A DNA stretch of 64,000 nucleotides from Platycnemis pennipes (taxonomy: Eukaryota; Arthropoda; Insecta; Odonata; Platycnemididae), in assembly GCA_933228895.1 (NCBI GenBank), contig OW121848.1, positions 100,831,470 through 100,895,469 of the forward strand, read 5' to 3'. The position numbers and the translations under genes were made by a program. Each line of letters opens with the position of its first letter. The stretch's first letter is position 1. This document shows, piece by piece, positions 24,002 through 34,859 of this stretch. The notes under the pieces are model-generated. The model saw only the letters and a list, made by a program, of their open reading frames with translations, made no database searches and was not told where the DNA came from.

Positions 24002-24260
24002 TTAAAATAATTTTTTTTTTAGCCGGATCTCAATGGCCTCCTTAGAAAGCCTGTCCCAGAAGTTGCTGGAACGGCAGATTAATTTTGCGCTATCCCATTT
24101 TATCCTGTGGTCCCGAGTGATACTATTTTCAGCAGACTTGTCAGGTTGTCCAACCCTAAAATGCCTCCGGTGCTCCTTAAGCCTGGTGGCTTTCGTTCTA
24201 CCAGTCTCCCCCACGTAGACTTGGCCACATTTGCAAGATATCTGGTATATAAATATTTAA
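24002..24260 (-). pseudogene. GIY-YIG endonuclease C-terminal fragment of a Penelope-like element
   Basis: The minus-strand frame contains YQISCKCGQVYVGETGRT, with a C.CG.VY.GETGR signature typical of PLE GIY-YIG domains (the Y..GETGR motif). It continues with RLKEHRRHFRVGQPDKSA, then DHRIKWDSAKLI and FWDRLSKEAIEIRLKKK before the stop at 24002. The family usually has two more residues after KSA and a His before 'S'; here the segment is shortened (KSAENSITRDH). The frame is closed upstream by a stop in the inverted arm, so the reverse transcriptase that normally precedes it is gone. Confidence 0.85.
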
Positions 24261-24367
24261 CCCGGCTGAAATCCCGAGAAGACTTCACCAAAATACAAAT
24301 ACTATTCACTCCTGATGACCCTAGGAGGTTGTTTAAAATATTAATTTAACATCACCACTTGAACGCC

Positions 24368-27300
24368 CCCTTCCCCATGGACTACGCCTTGTCGTGGTGG
24401 GATTGGGGCTTGCGTGTTCCCGTGACCCCTAGAGCTACACTGGCGGGAGTAACTAATATTGCTCCTGGTAGGGTCACCCATGCCAGACAGGTCGAAGGGT
24501 AGGAGCCTGACGAAAGGTAGTCCACGTACCGTACTCGCAGCGTCTGTTCCTCAGTGAGGCGGCTGTGAGAAGGCGTCTGACCCCAGTGGGGCGGCCTAAC
24601 AAGTGATGGTGTCACGTTAAAAACACTATTGAGGCAGGCAACGGGAAACCACCTCAATTAAACTCTCCCAAGATCACAATGGACTTGAACAATAGAGAAT
24701 TGAATCCTGGCAACTACGGGGCCCGGAACCAAATTAGTGGAACGGGTGTCGTGCCCGGCAGCAGGGTAAGCAAGGACTCTGCGGTCGTCATCTCACGAAA
24801 TCCTTGCACGAAAAGAATGACAGCAGCAGCGGCAACAGCAGCGGCGGCGAAGAATAAACCAGAGAAGAGAGCAGCAATGCTAAGGATCGGGACATGGAAC
24901 GTTAGGACTATGTTAAGGGCAGGAAAACTAGAGAACATTAAGCGTGAAATGGAGAGGGGAAAGATCGATTTGTTGGGACTAAGCGAAGTAAGATGGAGAG
25001 ACCAGGGGGACTTCTGGAGTGAAAAGTACAGGGTTATATACAGTGGAGGGGAAGAGAGCCAGCGGGGAGTAGCAGTCGTATTGAATGCAACATTAGGAAA
25101 AAGGGTGTTGAATGTGGAACAGGTAAGCGATAGAATACTAGCCATCGAAATCAAAGCTAAGCCGGAAAATGTAGTCGTAGTACAGGTTTACATGCCGACA
25201 GGGGGGCATAGAGAAGAGGAAGTTGACGAAGTATATGACCAGTTGGAAGAAGTAATGGGGAAAGTAAAGGGCAGGAAGAACCTAATAGTTATGGGAGATT
25301 GGAACGCTGTAGTAGGGGAAGGGAGGGACGGAAGTGAAGTAGGGGAGTATGGTCTGGGTGTAAGGAATGACCGGGGCGAGAAAGCAGTGGAGTTCTGTAG
25401 GAGGAATAATTTAGTGATTACAAATACGTGGTATAAACACCACCCTAGGCGTAGGTACACGTGGAAAATGCCGGGGGATACTGGAAGGTACCAATTAGAC
25501 TACATCATGATTAGGCAAAGATTCAGAAATAGTGTAAAGAACTCGCATAGTTTCCCAGGTGCAGATGCCGACTCCGATCATAACTTGGTGGTGATGAAAT
25601 GTGAGATGAGACTAAAGAGGTTGAAAGTAGGAAGGAAAATAAAAAGGTGGGATGTAGGAGCACTGATTGGAGGGAAGAGGAGGGAATACCAGGAGATTGT
25701 GGATAGATGCATGAGGGAAGAGGAGGGAAGAGGAACAATAGATGAAAGATGGGAAATGATAAAGACGGGCATAAAAGAAGCAGCGGAGAAAACAATAGGA
25801 ACAGTAGACACTAGGAGGATCAAGAAACCATGGGTAACAGCGGAAATGATGGAAAGGATAGACGAAAGAAGGAAATGGAAAAATGTAAATACAGAGCTAG
25901 GCAAAAGGCGTTATAAGGAGATTAACAACAGGCTTAGGAGAGATACAAAGAGAGCAAGAGAAAAGTGGTGGAGTCGGCAATGCGAGGAGCTGGAGAGACT
26001 CCAGAGAGAAGGAGAAATAGGCAGTCTGTACTCAAAGGTTAGAATGTTATCGGGAAATAAGAAATGGAAAACGGTCCCGTGCATCAAAGACAGAAAGGGA
26101 AATTTAGCAATGGAGCCAGAGGAGATCCAACGTCGTTGGAGGGAATATGTTGAGGAACTGTATGATAGCGAAAATAGGCCTAGCAACTTGGACATAGAAG
26201 AGGAAAAGGACGTAGATCAGGATGACGTGGGCCCCGGAATACTGGATAGTGAGATAGAGAAGGCACTGCGAGAAATGAAGGCAGGAAAAGCGGTGGGGGT
26301 TGATAGCATCCCAGCTGAGCTTCTGAAGAACCTAGGAAAAGGAGGAAGGGACAGATTTTATGAACTTGTTCGTAAAATATACGAGGAGGGGGCTTGGCCG
26401 GAGGATTTTTTAAAAACCGTGCTGATACCTATACCGAAAAAGAGGGTGACAAAGGAATGTGAAGACTATAGAACGATAAGTTTGATTTCTCATGCGGCAA
26501 AGGTAGTGCTTAGAATCATCAATAGGAGAATGGAAAAGAGAGCAAATGAATTCCTAGGCGAGGATCAGTTTGGATTTCGGAAGGGGAGGGCCACTCGGGA
26601 TGCGATTGCAGTGATGAGAATACTAGTGGAAAGGAACCTAGAATACAATCAGGACGTATTCGCGTGCTTTGTTGATTTCGAAAAGGCGTTCGACAGAGTG
26701 AGGTGGGACAAGTTAATGGAAATATTGCGGAAGATAGGAGTAGACTGGAGAGACAGGAGACTGATTCGGAATTTATATATGGCGCAGAAGGCGCAAGTGA
26801 GAGTAGCAGATGGAGAATCGGATTGGGCAACAATAGGGAGGGGAGTTAGGCAGGGCTGTCCTTTATCACCGGTACTTTTCAACATATACTCCGAGGAAAT
26901 GGTGAGAGTGGCTTGGGATGAACTGGAGGCTGGAGTGAAGGTCGGGGGGAAATTGATAAAATCAGTGAGGTTTGCGGATGACCAAGCGCTAGTATGCCAG
27001 TCTGCCCGTGGCTTGCAAAAATGCTGGATGCGTTGCAGGGACAGTGCGAAAGATACGGGATGAAGATAAACCAGAAGAAAACGAAAGTAATGCGGTTTTC
27101 AAGAACAAAAAGAGCCAGCATAACGATAAAAGTGGGAGGTCAGAAGCTAGAGCAGGTAGAGCAATTTACCTATCTAGGTAGTGTGCTGGAAGAAAAAGGG
27201 TATAGCAGCATTGAAGTGAGAAGGAGAATTGCATTGGCAAAAGAAGTCTTTACTCGTAGGCGTGAGCTAATGACAGGGGCCTTGAGTAGGGAAGTGAAGA

Positions 27301-27744
27301 AAAGACTAGTGAAAAGTTTAATATGGAGCGTTGCACTATATGGGGCGGAAACGTGGGCTTTGCGAAAAGAAGATGAAAATAGACTTAGGGCTTTTGAAAT
27401 GTGGGTGTGGAGAAGAATGGAGAAAATAAAGTGGGTCGAAAGGAAGACGAACGATGAAGTGCTAGAATTGGTAGGAGAGGAAAGAAATTTGATAGATGAA
27501 ATTAGGAGAAGGCAGAAGGTGTGGATGGAAAAGGTAATAAAAGGGGATGGTGTTTTGAAGGAAGTGATTGAGGGAAGAGTGTTGGGTAAGCGGGGAAGAG
27601 GGACAAGAAGAACGGGTAGCTTGGATGGAATGATAGGTGGCAGAAGGTATGAGGGGCTGAAGAGGGACATCGTGTGAAATTTAGGGGGTGGGAAGAATTA
27701 AATGTCCATTTAAACCTACCTTCACCGGTAGAATACTTATACTT
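24368..27744 (+). mobile_element. Near-complete RTE-like non-LTR retrotransposon
   Basis: acttgaacgcc at 24357-24367 and 27745-27755 is an exact 11-bp target duplication around 3377 bp. The element has a GC-rich 5' leader (24368-24678), one long reading frame for an endonuclease-reverse transcriptase (24679-27677, one frame break) and a 67-bp 3' region ending in atacttatactt. A very short 3' region with a simple tandem tail instead of poly-A fits the RTE clade, as does the single-protein layout. The intact duplication and nearly intact frame mark it as recent, in contrast to the decayed relatives at 36543-36720 and 40838-41012. Confidence 0.85.
24679..27677 (+). pseudogene. Endonuclease-reverse transcriptase of an RTE-like element, one frame shift
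   Basis: Residues 1-65 are a poorly conserved Ala-rich leader. An apurinic-type endonuclease spans about residues 68-310: GTWNVRTM with catalytic Asn74, LSEVRW with Glu103, MGDWNA at 206-210, LDYI at 273-276 and SDH at 299-301. The reverse transcriptase spans about 530-790: FVDFEKAFD at 664-672 (first catalytic Asp), RQGCPLSP at 724-731 and FADD at 765-768. The first frame stops at 27063. The continuation (YGMKINQKKTKVM, FTYLGSVL, YGAETWALR, FEMWVWRRM, YEGLKRDIV) is in another frame, open to the stop at 27677. The switch is at a run of five A (27017-27021), right after the active site, consistent with a one-base loss. The start at 24679 is the first Met of the open frame; an internal Met at residue 67 is also possible. 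Confidence 0.85.
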
Positions 27745-27890
27745 ACTTGAACGCCAGTCGTCATGGCAGGGTAACCCAAAGTTAACGGATTCGCACCCTA
27801 CCCAGAATGTGGATGTTGTATTTATCTTGGACTAGACGGTGCAATGTAACATTAGGTGAAGGAATTAAAGTTATCCCGGTGGACGATACG

Positions 27891-27981
27891 TGTGAATTCT
27901 TCTCGGAATATCCACTGGGTGGAGATTTCAGGTGCCGACCGTTCGGTCGCTGCCTATGTCGTCATGTTTGAGGGCTCACGA
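27891..27981 (-). repeat. Decayed PLE tail with degenerate ribozyme
   Basis: The plus strand tgaattcttctcggaatatcc...gggt...gccgac matches the tail and ribozyme edge of the PLE at 23739-23800 in the same orientation. On minus, gcc, a corrupted core ctcaaac, a long helix II region, gaacggtc and ggc keep the hammerhead order, including a gcc/ggc helix I. Core bases G5, G8 and A9 are lost, so it cannot be active. Element limits were not found. Confidence 0.35.
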
Positions 27982-28011
27982 CGATGAAGACGACTATCAG
28001 CCCATGAAGAC

Positions 28012-28224
28012 GAATGTCAATTAAAGCAGGAAAATTATATCTCAGAAACAGGTTTTTCGGCTGCCTAAGTCGGCCAGAAAACCTGTTTCGGAGATATTAC
28101 TTACAGACTTCACCTGACTTAGGCAGCCGAAATAGGTATTTTGGCTGACTTAGGCAGGACTTTGCCTAAGTCAGCCAAACAAACCTGTTTCGGATATATA
28201 ATTTCCCTACTTTAATTGGCATTC
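28012..28224. mobile_element. 213-bp foldback (MITE-like) with four alternating inner motifs
   Basis: The ends gaatgtcaattaaag (28012-28026) and ctttaattggcattc (28210-28224) pair with one mismatch. Pairing continues inward through aaattatat.tc.gaaacaggtt to about 50 bp. Inside, cctaagtc(a/g)gcc occurs four times in alternating orientation (near 28063, 28112, 28144, 28164), giving a multi-hairpin layout. No coding frame is present, and no clear target duplication was found. Confidence 0.65.
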
Positions 28225-28523
28225 TGATATTCCTATCTTCGGAAAATTTCACTTAAGCAAATTTAGCTCAATTTTCAATTTAGCCAATTCACTTAAGCTC
28301 ACTTTAATTCATCTCATAAATACGATGGCCGGGTCAGCCTCCCCAACATCGGCACCTGAAATATCAACCCGTTGGGCATCCCGAGAAGAATTTACGCATA
28401 ACCTTAGCTGTTGGAGCACTAATTCCAATTCCACCACTGCGTATTTTGACGGCAATTATGGCTATTCGTTGATTAGGTCAACAAGAACTTGTGAGACCAT
28501 TTACTACCCCATGAAAATTTAAG

Positions 28524-28810
28524 GGGGTTGTGGTGGCCTAGTGGTTAGAGTACTGAGCTACCGACCAGAGGGTCCCTGGTTCAAATTCCGGGCAAGACAC
28601 TTTCTGGACATCCCCACCTAAAATCCTTACGATTCGATTTTCTGAATGTCAGAACTTAGGACAGAATGTAGGCAATCGCAGGTAGCCCAGGGAAAGGAAC
28701 TGCCCCCCCTACTCTGAATGTGTGAATTTCACACGCCAATGGCTTAGTATGGGGTGAGCCCTACTCTCACCTATCAAAGACCAACCTTCGGGTTGAATCA
28801 ATGAGTGAGT
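28524..28810 (+). mobile_element. tRNA-derived SINE, family 2
   Basis: The head carries an A-box-like tggcctagtggttagag and a B box, ggttcaaattcc, about 30 bp on. A body of about 200 bp follows. Flanking atttaag (28517-28523 and 28814-28820, extendable to 9 of 10 bases) is a likely target duplication. The head differs from families 1 and 3. A functional tRNA gene is unlikely because acceptor-stem pairing is poor. Confidence 0.7.
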
Positions 28811-28820
28811 AACATTTAAG

Positions 28821-30400
28821 CGACGCAGCCCTTGATCTTTATTGAAAAGCGTAAGATTTTCGACGTATGTTGCGTCTCCATATAACCAGTTACAATGCAC
28901 GAGCAGATAAAAACGACGCGCCGACGCGTACGCTAACCGTATTCACTTTTTATCCTGCAGTTTAGACCAGAGCGCATTGTGCACGCATGCTGACAATGCA
29001 GAGTAGCGGATCTTGTGAAATCTGTTTGTGGGAGTTCCGTAAAATGATTTGTATCCATGATGTGAGGAAGGAACCAACAGACAGGCTGCTAATGACGAGA
29101 GCTATGGAACGGGTAAGACGAGGATGAAGAGGTGCAACTGCGCTTAACCTTCTGTAGGAATGAAAAACTTGTAAGTAAATGGAGAAATTACCCGTTATAT
29201 GAGATCTTTTTCAAATTTTAGTAAAATATGGCTGATGACTGATCCCTTAGTAAACATACCCAAGATTCTAATACCTCATGGAGGTTTTAAATCGGAACAA
29301 AATAAATTATATCTATATTATACATATCATTCCTGATCCTATCCTCTTATCTACAAATTTTCATCATTTTTCTGTTGTTTTTGAATGAAGATATGTGTAT
29401 ATCAAATTAGAGTTTTTCCTCAGATTCCAAAAATTATGATCAAAATAGCAATTCACGTCAGGTTTTTTCGCACATCATGAAAAAATCACATATTTTAAAA
29501 TAGCATTGCTATATGACAGGATTTGTAATGTGTCAAAATGTTTTCTGGAGAGATGAAATGAATGCGAATCGGATGTTACTATTTGTCGTATCCAATGACT
29601 TCACATGGCTGCGTCAATCATGCAAACATATTTTGTATTTGCAGCTAGTATAGGACAGGAAAACGTAGGCAAAATAATATGTCTATCATGATAATCGCCC
29701 ACTCTCAATTCATCGGGATTAAACTTGCAGACCAGGACAGAGTATGGGCTCCTCAAAGAGTACCTATGCCGTAGTGTACCTCACAAAGGGTACTTGGTTA
29801 TTATTAATTATTAATTACCAAGCACTTCTCCCTACTTCCCCCCAAATACAACTGTTTCTTGCTCTCCCCTCCCTTCACTATTATACCTCTTATAGCCAAG
29901 AAAGGAGGACCAAACGAAATATCCAGATACGTGTTTCTTTTTTTGTGTTGTAATTTTTTTTCACACCTGTGAACATTATATATAGTGTTGGATCGTAGGA
30001 TTATATATAGTACCTGAGATGTTAAAAAAAACGGAATTAGAATATTCCACCAAGAAAAAAGGATTTTCGCAGAAAGATTTTGACTCTTAATTTCCATTGC
30101 CTGGAGTTGAAATTCCAATATACCTAAGCATTAACACAGATATAGGAATTAATACAGATTCAAATAATGACCAATTGCTTTATTCAATAATCAAATAAAC
30201 TGTTTTCAAAAGGAAAGAGTTAGCTAAAATGCAATTACCACGGCGGCATCATAATTAAAGGTACACTTACAATAAGTATCGATGCAGCTACGATAGCAAT
30301 AGCAGTCTCAAATTCACGAATCGAAAAAGTCGGTGAAGATAGGATTAATGTCCATTGACTAATTCACTACCAATGCTCGGGTGTAGAATATCTTCTGACG
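28821..30400. other. AT-rich DNA, nothing recognised
   Basis: A local attatatatagt direct repeat occurs near 29977 and 30002. The short frames have no motifs. Confidence 0.45.
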
Positions 30401-31610
30401 CCTGTGCCCGCTTTGACCTTGTATGAACCTGAGCGTGTGTGTGTGTCAATCTGTCTCAACTCTCAGCACGTTGTTCGCTTCACGTAGCAGCTCGCATCCG
30501 AGCATGTACTCTCCCACACACACTGTTCTCTCCCTCCTAGGCAATCCAATCCTCCCGCAAACTGCTTCCATCCCACCCTCTCTGCCCCCCACACCCCTGG
30601 CCTGCCATCGCCCTCAACTTAGGCACTTCACTCCCATACACCCCCTCTTCACTACCCTCTCCCCTCAGCGACTATCCCCCTTCCCCACTTCCCAATTCCC
30701 ACCCCTTAACTCCCCGCTCTCTCGGTCTCCAGAATTCCTCCCCATTTGACCGCTGCCGAACTTTACCCCACCTCTTGGAAACTCGGCCCCACTTCCAAAA
30801 CTTCACCCCCGCGCTTCACCTCCTCCCCTCTCTCTCTCCATGTCGTTTCTTCCTTCCCTGCCTCCTCCTTGAAACGCACCATCCTCCTCACACACCCACA
30901 CATGAGCTCACTACCGTCTCTCCTCCTTCCTCACTGTCGCTCAACTCCCCGCTTCCTTATCTTTCCCGTTTCCCTCTCCTTGCCTTCCGTCGAATTGGTT
31001 TGCGTGACTGGCACCGCGCGGGGGCGGCGGGGGATGAAAAGGGGATCGGGAGGAAGGGTATTGGGGGTGGGAGAAGGATCCAGAGTGGTGGTGGATGGGT
31101 TGGTTGGGAGTGCGGGCATGCGGCTGCCAGGGGGTGTGTGGTGGAGGCGGTGGGGGAGGGAAACGGTGTCTCGGGAGAAGTGAAGTGAAAAGAGAGGAGG
31201 GAGGGATTGCGCCCTCTTCGCAATTACTTTTTCCCTCCCGCGTCATGGAATCAATGACGTCCCTTATTGACAAATGCACGTCGAAATTCAATTCTGGTCC
31301 ACCCCACTCCCGGAACACTCCACATCACTCGCTCGCTCCCTCAACCTTTCGACGCGATGTATCAGATCGCATTTGCAGCCGTTTCCTTTTTTGCTCCCAC
31401 CGAAAGTTGGGACGGAAAATCGTATTTTGCTCATTGATGATTGGGTGAATCGGACCCAGGAGTGGAAGAAGGCGATATTGAGAGAAGGGGAACACAGTTT
31501 CACTGATAGACAGATGCCAAAATCCGGAGATAAGACTATTATTTCGTGCTCGGTTAGGAATAATCCACGCTGTTGGTTTCGGACATGACGTATCGACGCA
31601 AAGACGTGGT
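30401..31610. other. GC-rich, CpG-bearing island with pyrimidine-to-purine switch
   Basis: About 30480-30990 is C/T-rich and about 31015-31210 G/A-rich, with CpG clusters at the switch (gcaccgcgcgggggcggcgg). The frames of 60-145 aa are compositional on both strands. The island could be a promoter or untranslated first exon. No coding start can be defended. Confidence 0.4.
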
Positions 31611-31940
31611 TGAATGCAATCAATATTTTTTTATGTCCGAGCTACATTCATATAACAACGGGTCGTGATGAATGGAATCTTCCATCGCCTTCTCTGCCTT
31701 TGTGCCACGTATTACCCATGGCATTCATGCCAGAGGTTCAAGGCCGCATCCCTAAGTGAGTAAAGTTAAAGAGAGACTGAGTATAGTTAAAGCCAAAATT
31801 ACATTTTAATTTCATGGCCGGAAAAGTCTGTAAATCGTAAAAACCTGACATATCTTACTACAAGCATGGCAATAGATTAATTAACATTAAATTAAAAATG
31901 TGTCTACCAGCAAAGAAATGAATGTGTTGTATATTATTAA

Positions 31941-32030
31941 CCTAGAAAATGGCACTGAGTTGCCGAAACCCGGGTCAGTTATTATTGAAAATTAAGTGTG
32001 GAGGATTACTATTGTATTTTATCATGAACA
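31941..32030 (+). repeat. Decayed hammerhead-tail repeat
   Basis: cctagaaaa (a corrupted CUGANGA box), ggca/tgcc (helix II) and gaaacccgggtc (GAAA and UC boxes with ACC/GGU helix III) stand in hammerhead order at 31941-31976, followed by a possible tail. The gaaacccgggtc string is identical to that in the element at 15306. Its outer limits are unknown. Confidence 0.4.
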
Positions 32031-34407
32031 GCAAGGAAACATTTTGAGTAACCGTGAGAAATATTCTGATCTATCGAAGACTGTTTTTCAAAAGGCGTAT
32101 GCTACTTTCTAACCTATTTCCAATCGTTTCTAGGGAAAAAGATAATTAAAATGAATGAAACAGAGGTAGATATGATGGCGACAATGTTTTCCAATTGTGA
32201 GGTTCAATTCGATTTCAATGGGATGAAGACCGTGTGACTAAGAGGTATTAGTTTCGAAATGATTCTTTGATTTCTCTTTCACAATCATAATGAAGAAGTC
32301 ATATCGCCATGTTTAGGCATGTAAAACCTACTAATGATGATTATGTTTTGGAATCAGCAACGATTTTAGTTGTTGTCACTTCGGACTCGTAGTCGTTTCA
32401 CTAATTCTATTCATAATCTTTAACATTGATTCTGAATGAATGAATTATTGATTTCTTAAACAAATATCCTATTCTTCAGATTAAATATTCTATGTAACTT
32501 TCTAAGTAAAATAAATGCAGACCAACCATCACTTTTCAACAGGCAAATACCCTACGTTTTACTGGGTGGGAGTCATGACTGTGGGAGCATAGTTACTTAG
32601 ACAAATCGTTCAACATACAATTCCACAAATTAAGAATAGATATTACCCTTGTATTAGAATATTAATCACACAATAGGGTAGTTTCCTATTATTTTTTTAT
32701 TGTCTTGATCGAAAGTGTATAACCTCTGGAGTACGTGTTTTAAGCCGTTCGATTTTTAAATGACGTTAAGTATTTTTCCTCATTAATTAAAAAGTGAAAA
32801 AAATCAATGGCGCGAAAACGCGACGGCAAACTATTGCATGCCGGTTAATCCTACGTGTGACGTCAAACTATTTCCTCTACCTGCCACCAGGTGGTGCTGC
32901 GGGCGCTTCCAAATAGACGCCGCACTCCGTTAAAGCTTATGAACAAGTATTGGAGGCATATTTATTCCGTTAATTAATTATAATTAACTTTTATTTATTT
33001 ATTTAACATTAATTATGCAGTTGATTCATTTAAAATCAGTTAGTATTCCTTTCACAAGCATATCATGTAGTTCGCCTATCGCCGCACGACCTTCACGCCA
33101 TGCTTCGTCGTAGCAGAAGACACGGCGAGCAGGACGTCCTTGAGCCTATAAAATGACTAATAATACCATGTTTAACTGAGAATTCTTTTCCAACATTGAT
33201 AGTTTTTACAGGTTAATACTAATAAATATTCACTAGAGCTGAGGGGCCCTGAAATACAACGGTAAGTTCAGGAGACGAATTTTCCTATGCTTCGCAACGT
33301 AAACTACCTTCCTGTTACGTCAGCATGAAGGCAGCGCACCCCGCCATTTCAGAGCCTTTTCAAATGGCCTTAAAATTAACATTTAATTCTCTAGTAAACT
33401 GGGATTTCTCAATACAAACTTTTTGCATAAATTAAATACATTTATGGCAGGGCACAAATCGCAATTAATGAAGTCCGTTTTCTTTGATGAAGGAAACTAC
33501 CCTATTGCTCCTGTGGAAATGTATTGTGTTCTTACCAGAACTGCCTTACCCTCACTTTTCGTTAAAAATGAATTAACAGAAAATTTTATGGATGAAGATA
33601 CATTTGGCAATTATAAGATACTGCGGAACGAGTACAATTTTTTCCTGCTTCTGAGAATTCTATGAAGCTATCTCAGCCAGGAAATTTCCTCGACAGCGAC
33701 AATGATCCCGTTATAAACGACGGGGAGGTTAATTTAGGATATGAATGACCAAAAATCTACAGGTAATATTTTGAGAATGACGGCTATAAGTTTCTCCTGA
33801 ATCAAGTGGACATTTATCAAGAGAGGATAACCTTTCGAAGGAAAGCTATTTTTCTGAAGGCCACAAATAATGAGTCGCGCAATCACAACGATGAAGATCA
33901 GTAAGAGAGGTAACAATCAGCCTCATTTGTTTTTTCTTAAAGGCGGTATTTAAATCTTCAGTTAATAACTCAAAGGGGATTTCCGAAATGTATTGAATAA
34001 TTAATTTCTATCTTATGGCCATAGATTCTGATGGCAATCCCAAAACTTTTCGGCATCAAAATTAGGATGCTCTCACAAATGATGCAATAAGAAAAAAAAT
34101 ATAATATGTCAACAGAGGAGAGATAAACTTCTTCGGTAGGGTAATTTGAACCTTAGCTATTTTTTACATAACCGTGATCATGGATTCATTTCACAATATT
34201 ATCGTTCTTCAATATTCTAATGAAAATGTTACCGCCAATTGCAGATAAGTCCATTCAATCTTTTCAAATTGATCAAGGGTAACATATTACTTTTGCAAAT
34301 TTTCTATACCCAAGCTCAAATTCGTCCACCGAGATACGGAGATGCGCCAACTCCTAGCGTTCACCACGCTCATCGTGTGGATCGACCTTTGAAAGTAATA
34401 GGCCTCG
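32031..34407. other. AT-rich DNA with one GC-richer patch
   Basis: About 32810-32940 and 33060-33160 are CpG-richer than the surroundings. The 80-aa plus frame at 33423-33665 and the other small frames show no family motif and are not supported as genes. Confidence 0.35.
32884..32899 (+). promoter_or_regulatory. CTCF-like site (weak)
   Basis: ccaccaggtggtgctg differs at two places from the common core CCACCAGGGGGCGCT. It is also nearly palindromic (caccaggtg), so an E-box-type or chance match is equally possible. It lies in the GC-richer patch. Confidence 0.25.
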
Positions 34408-34606
34408 GTGGCGGGGTGGGTAAGTCCTCGCCTGCTAACCGTAGGGTCGCGGGTTCGAGTCCCGCCTGAGTGGGTTTTTTCACCACTCAGGACATGGCTG
34501 TGTGTGCTCGTCTGTTGTTACATTGTTAATACTCCGATGGAAAGGCCACATGGGCTGTTTTCGGTGGTAGTGGAATATAAATAAATAAACAAATAAATAG
34601 TACATC
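34408..34606 (+). mobile_element. tRNA-derived SINE, family 3
   Basis: The head reads as a tRNA relic: A-box-like ggtggcggggtgggtaagt, a loop ctgctaa resembling a Ser(GCU) anticodon loop, and a perfect T arm gcggg-ttcgagt-cccgc containing B box ggttcgagtcc. It is followed by cctgagtgg/ccactcagg, a 9-bp hairpin (34469-34489), and a body ending in an (aaat)n-like tail at about 34578-34606. Acceptor pairing is poor, so this is a SINE and not a working tRNA gene. A target duplication could not be separated from the A-rich tail. Confidence 0.75.
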
Positions 34607-34715
34607 CCTATAAGGACAAATATTTTTTGAATATATTGCAATGGACACTCAAGGACTCCCTATCACAATCGTTTCATTCACTTTATCTAGAAAAGGTAGC
34701 AGAGGCGAAGGGATC

Positions 34716-34814
34716 CGATCTCCTCATGAATTCAAAGATCACGTACTAGCCCTAAAAATTTTAGCGGCGTTACCCACTGAAGTTACTGATATTTGCAATA
34801 CGATCTCCTCATGA
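34716..34814. mobile_element. 71-bp retroposon with 14-bp target duplication
   Basis: cgatctcctcatga at 34716-34729 and 34801-34814 is an exact 14-bp direct repeat around 34730-34800. The insert begins attcaaagatcacg and carries agcggcgttacccactga, matching the first ~55 bp of the insert at 3871-4017. No frame, no tRNA-like promoter and no A tail are present. It is likely the shortest, most truncated copy of that family. Confidence 0.75.
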
Positions 34815-34859
34815 TCACTCTACTCACAACCTTTACCTATTTTTCATCACTGGATATAA

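Larger units (their letters stand above)
23702..24306 (-). mobile_element. 5'-truncated Penelope-like element with inverted arms and 15-bp target duplication
   Basis: aatacaaatactatt occurs at 23702-23716 and 24292-24306, an exact 15-bp target duplication around a 575-bp insert. On minus the order is: a ~48-bp arm (24291-24244), the end of a GIY-YIG endonuclease frame (to 24002), a non-coding stretch, a hammerhead motif (23828-23787), and the tail (23790-23739), which is an inverted match of the first arm. A C-terminal GIY-YIG domain, inverted pseudo-LTR pieces and hammerheads are established features of PLEs. The reverse transcriptase part is missing, so this is a dead copy. Confidence 0.85.

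Noticed and set aside
24307..24340. Hammerhead starting at ctgatga in cactcctgatgacc
   Set aside because: No GAAA and UC boxes in the right positions and no helix II.
28530..28600. Functional tRNA gene
   Set aside because: Box A and box B are present, but there is no convincing acceptor stem and a long SINE body follows.
33423..33665. 80-aa frame as a host exon
   Set aside because: No motif and no flanking splice pattern that stands out; frames of this size are common by chance in AT-rich DNA.
34408..34480. Functional tRNA-Ser gene
   Set aside because: The T arm and anticodon-like loop are good, but acceptor and anticodon stems pair poorly and a SINE body with an A-rich tail follows.
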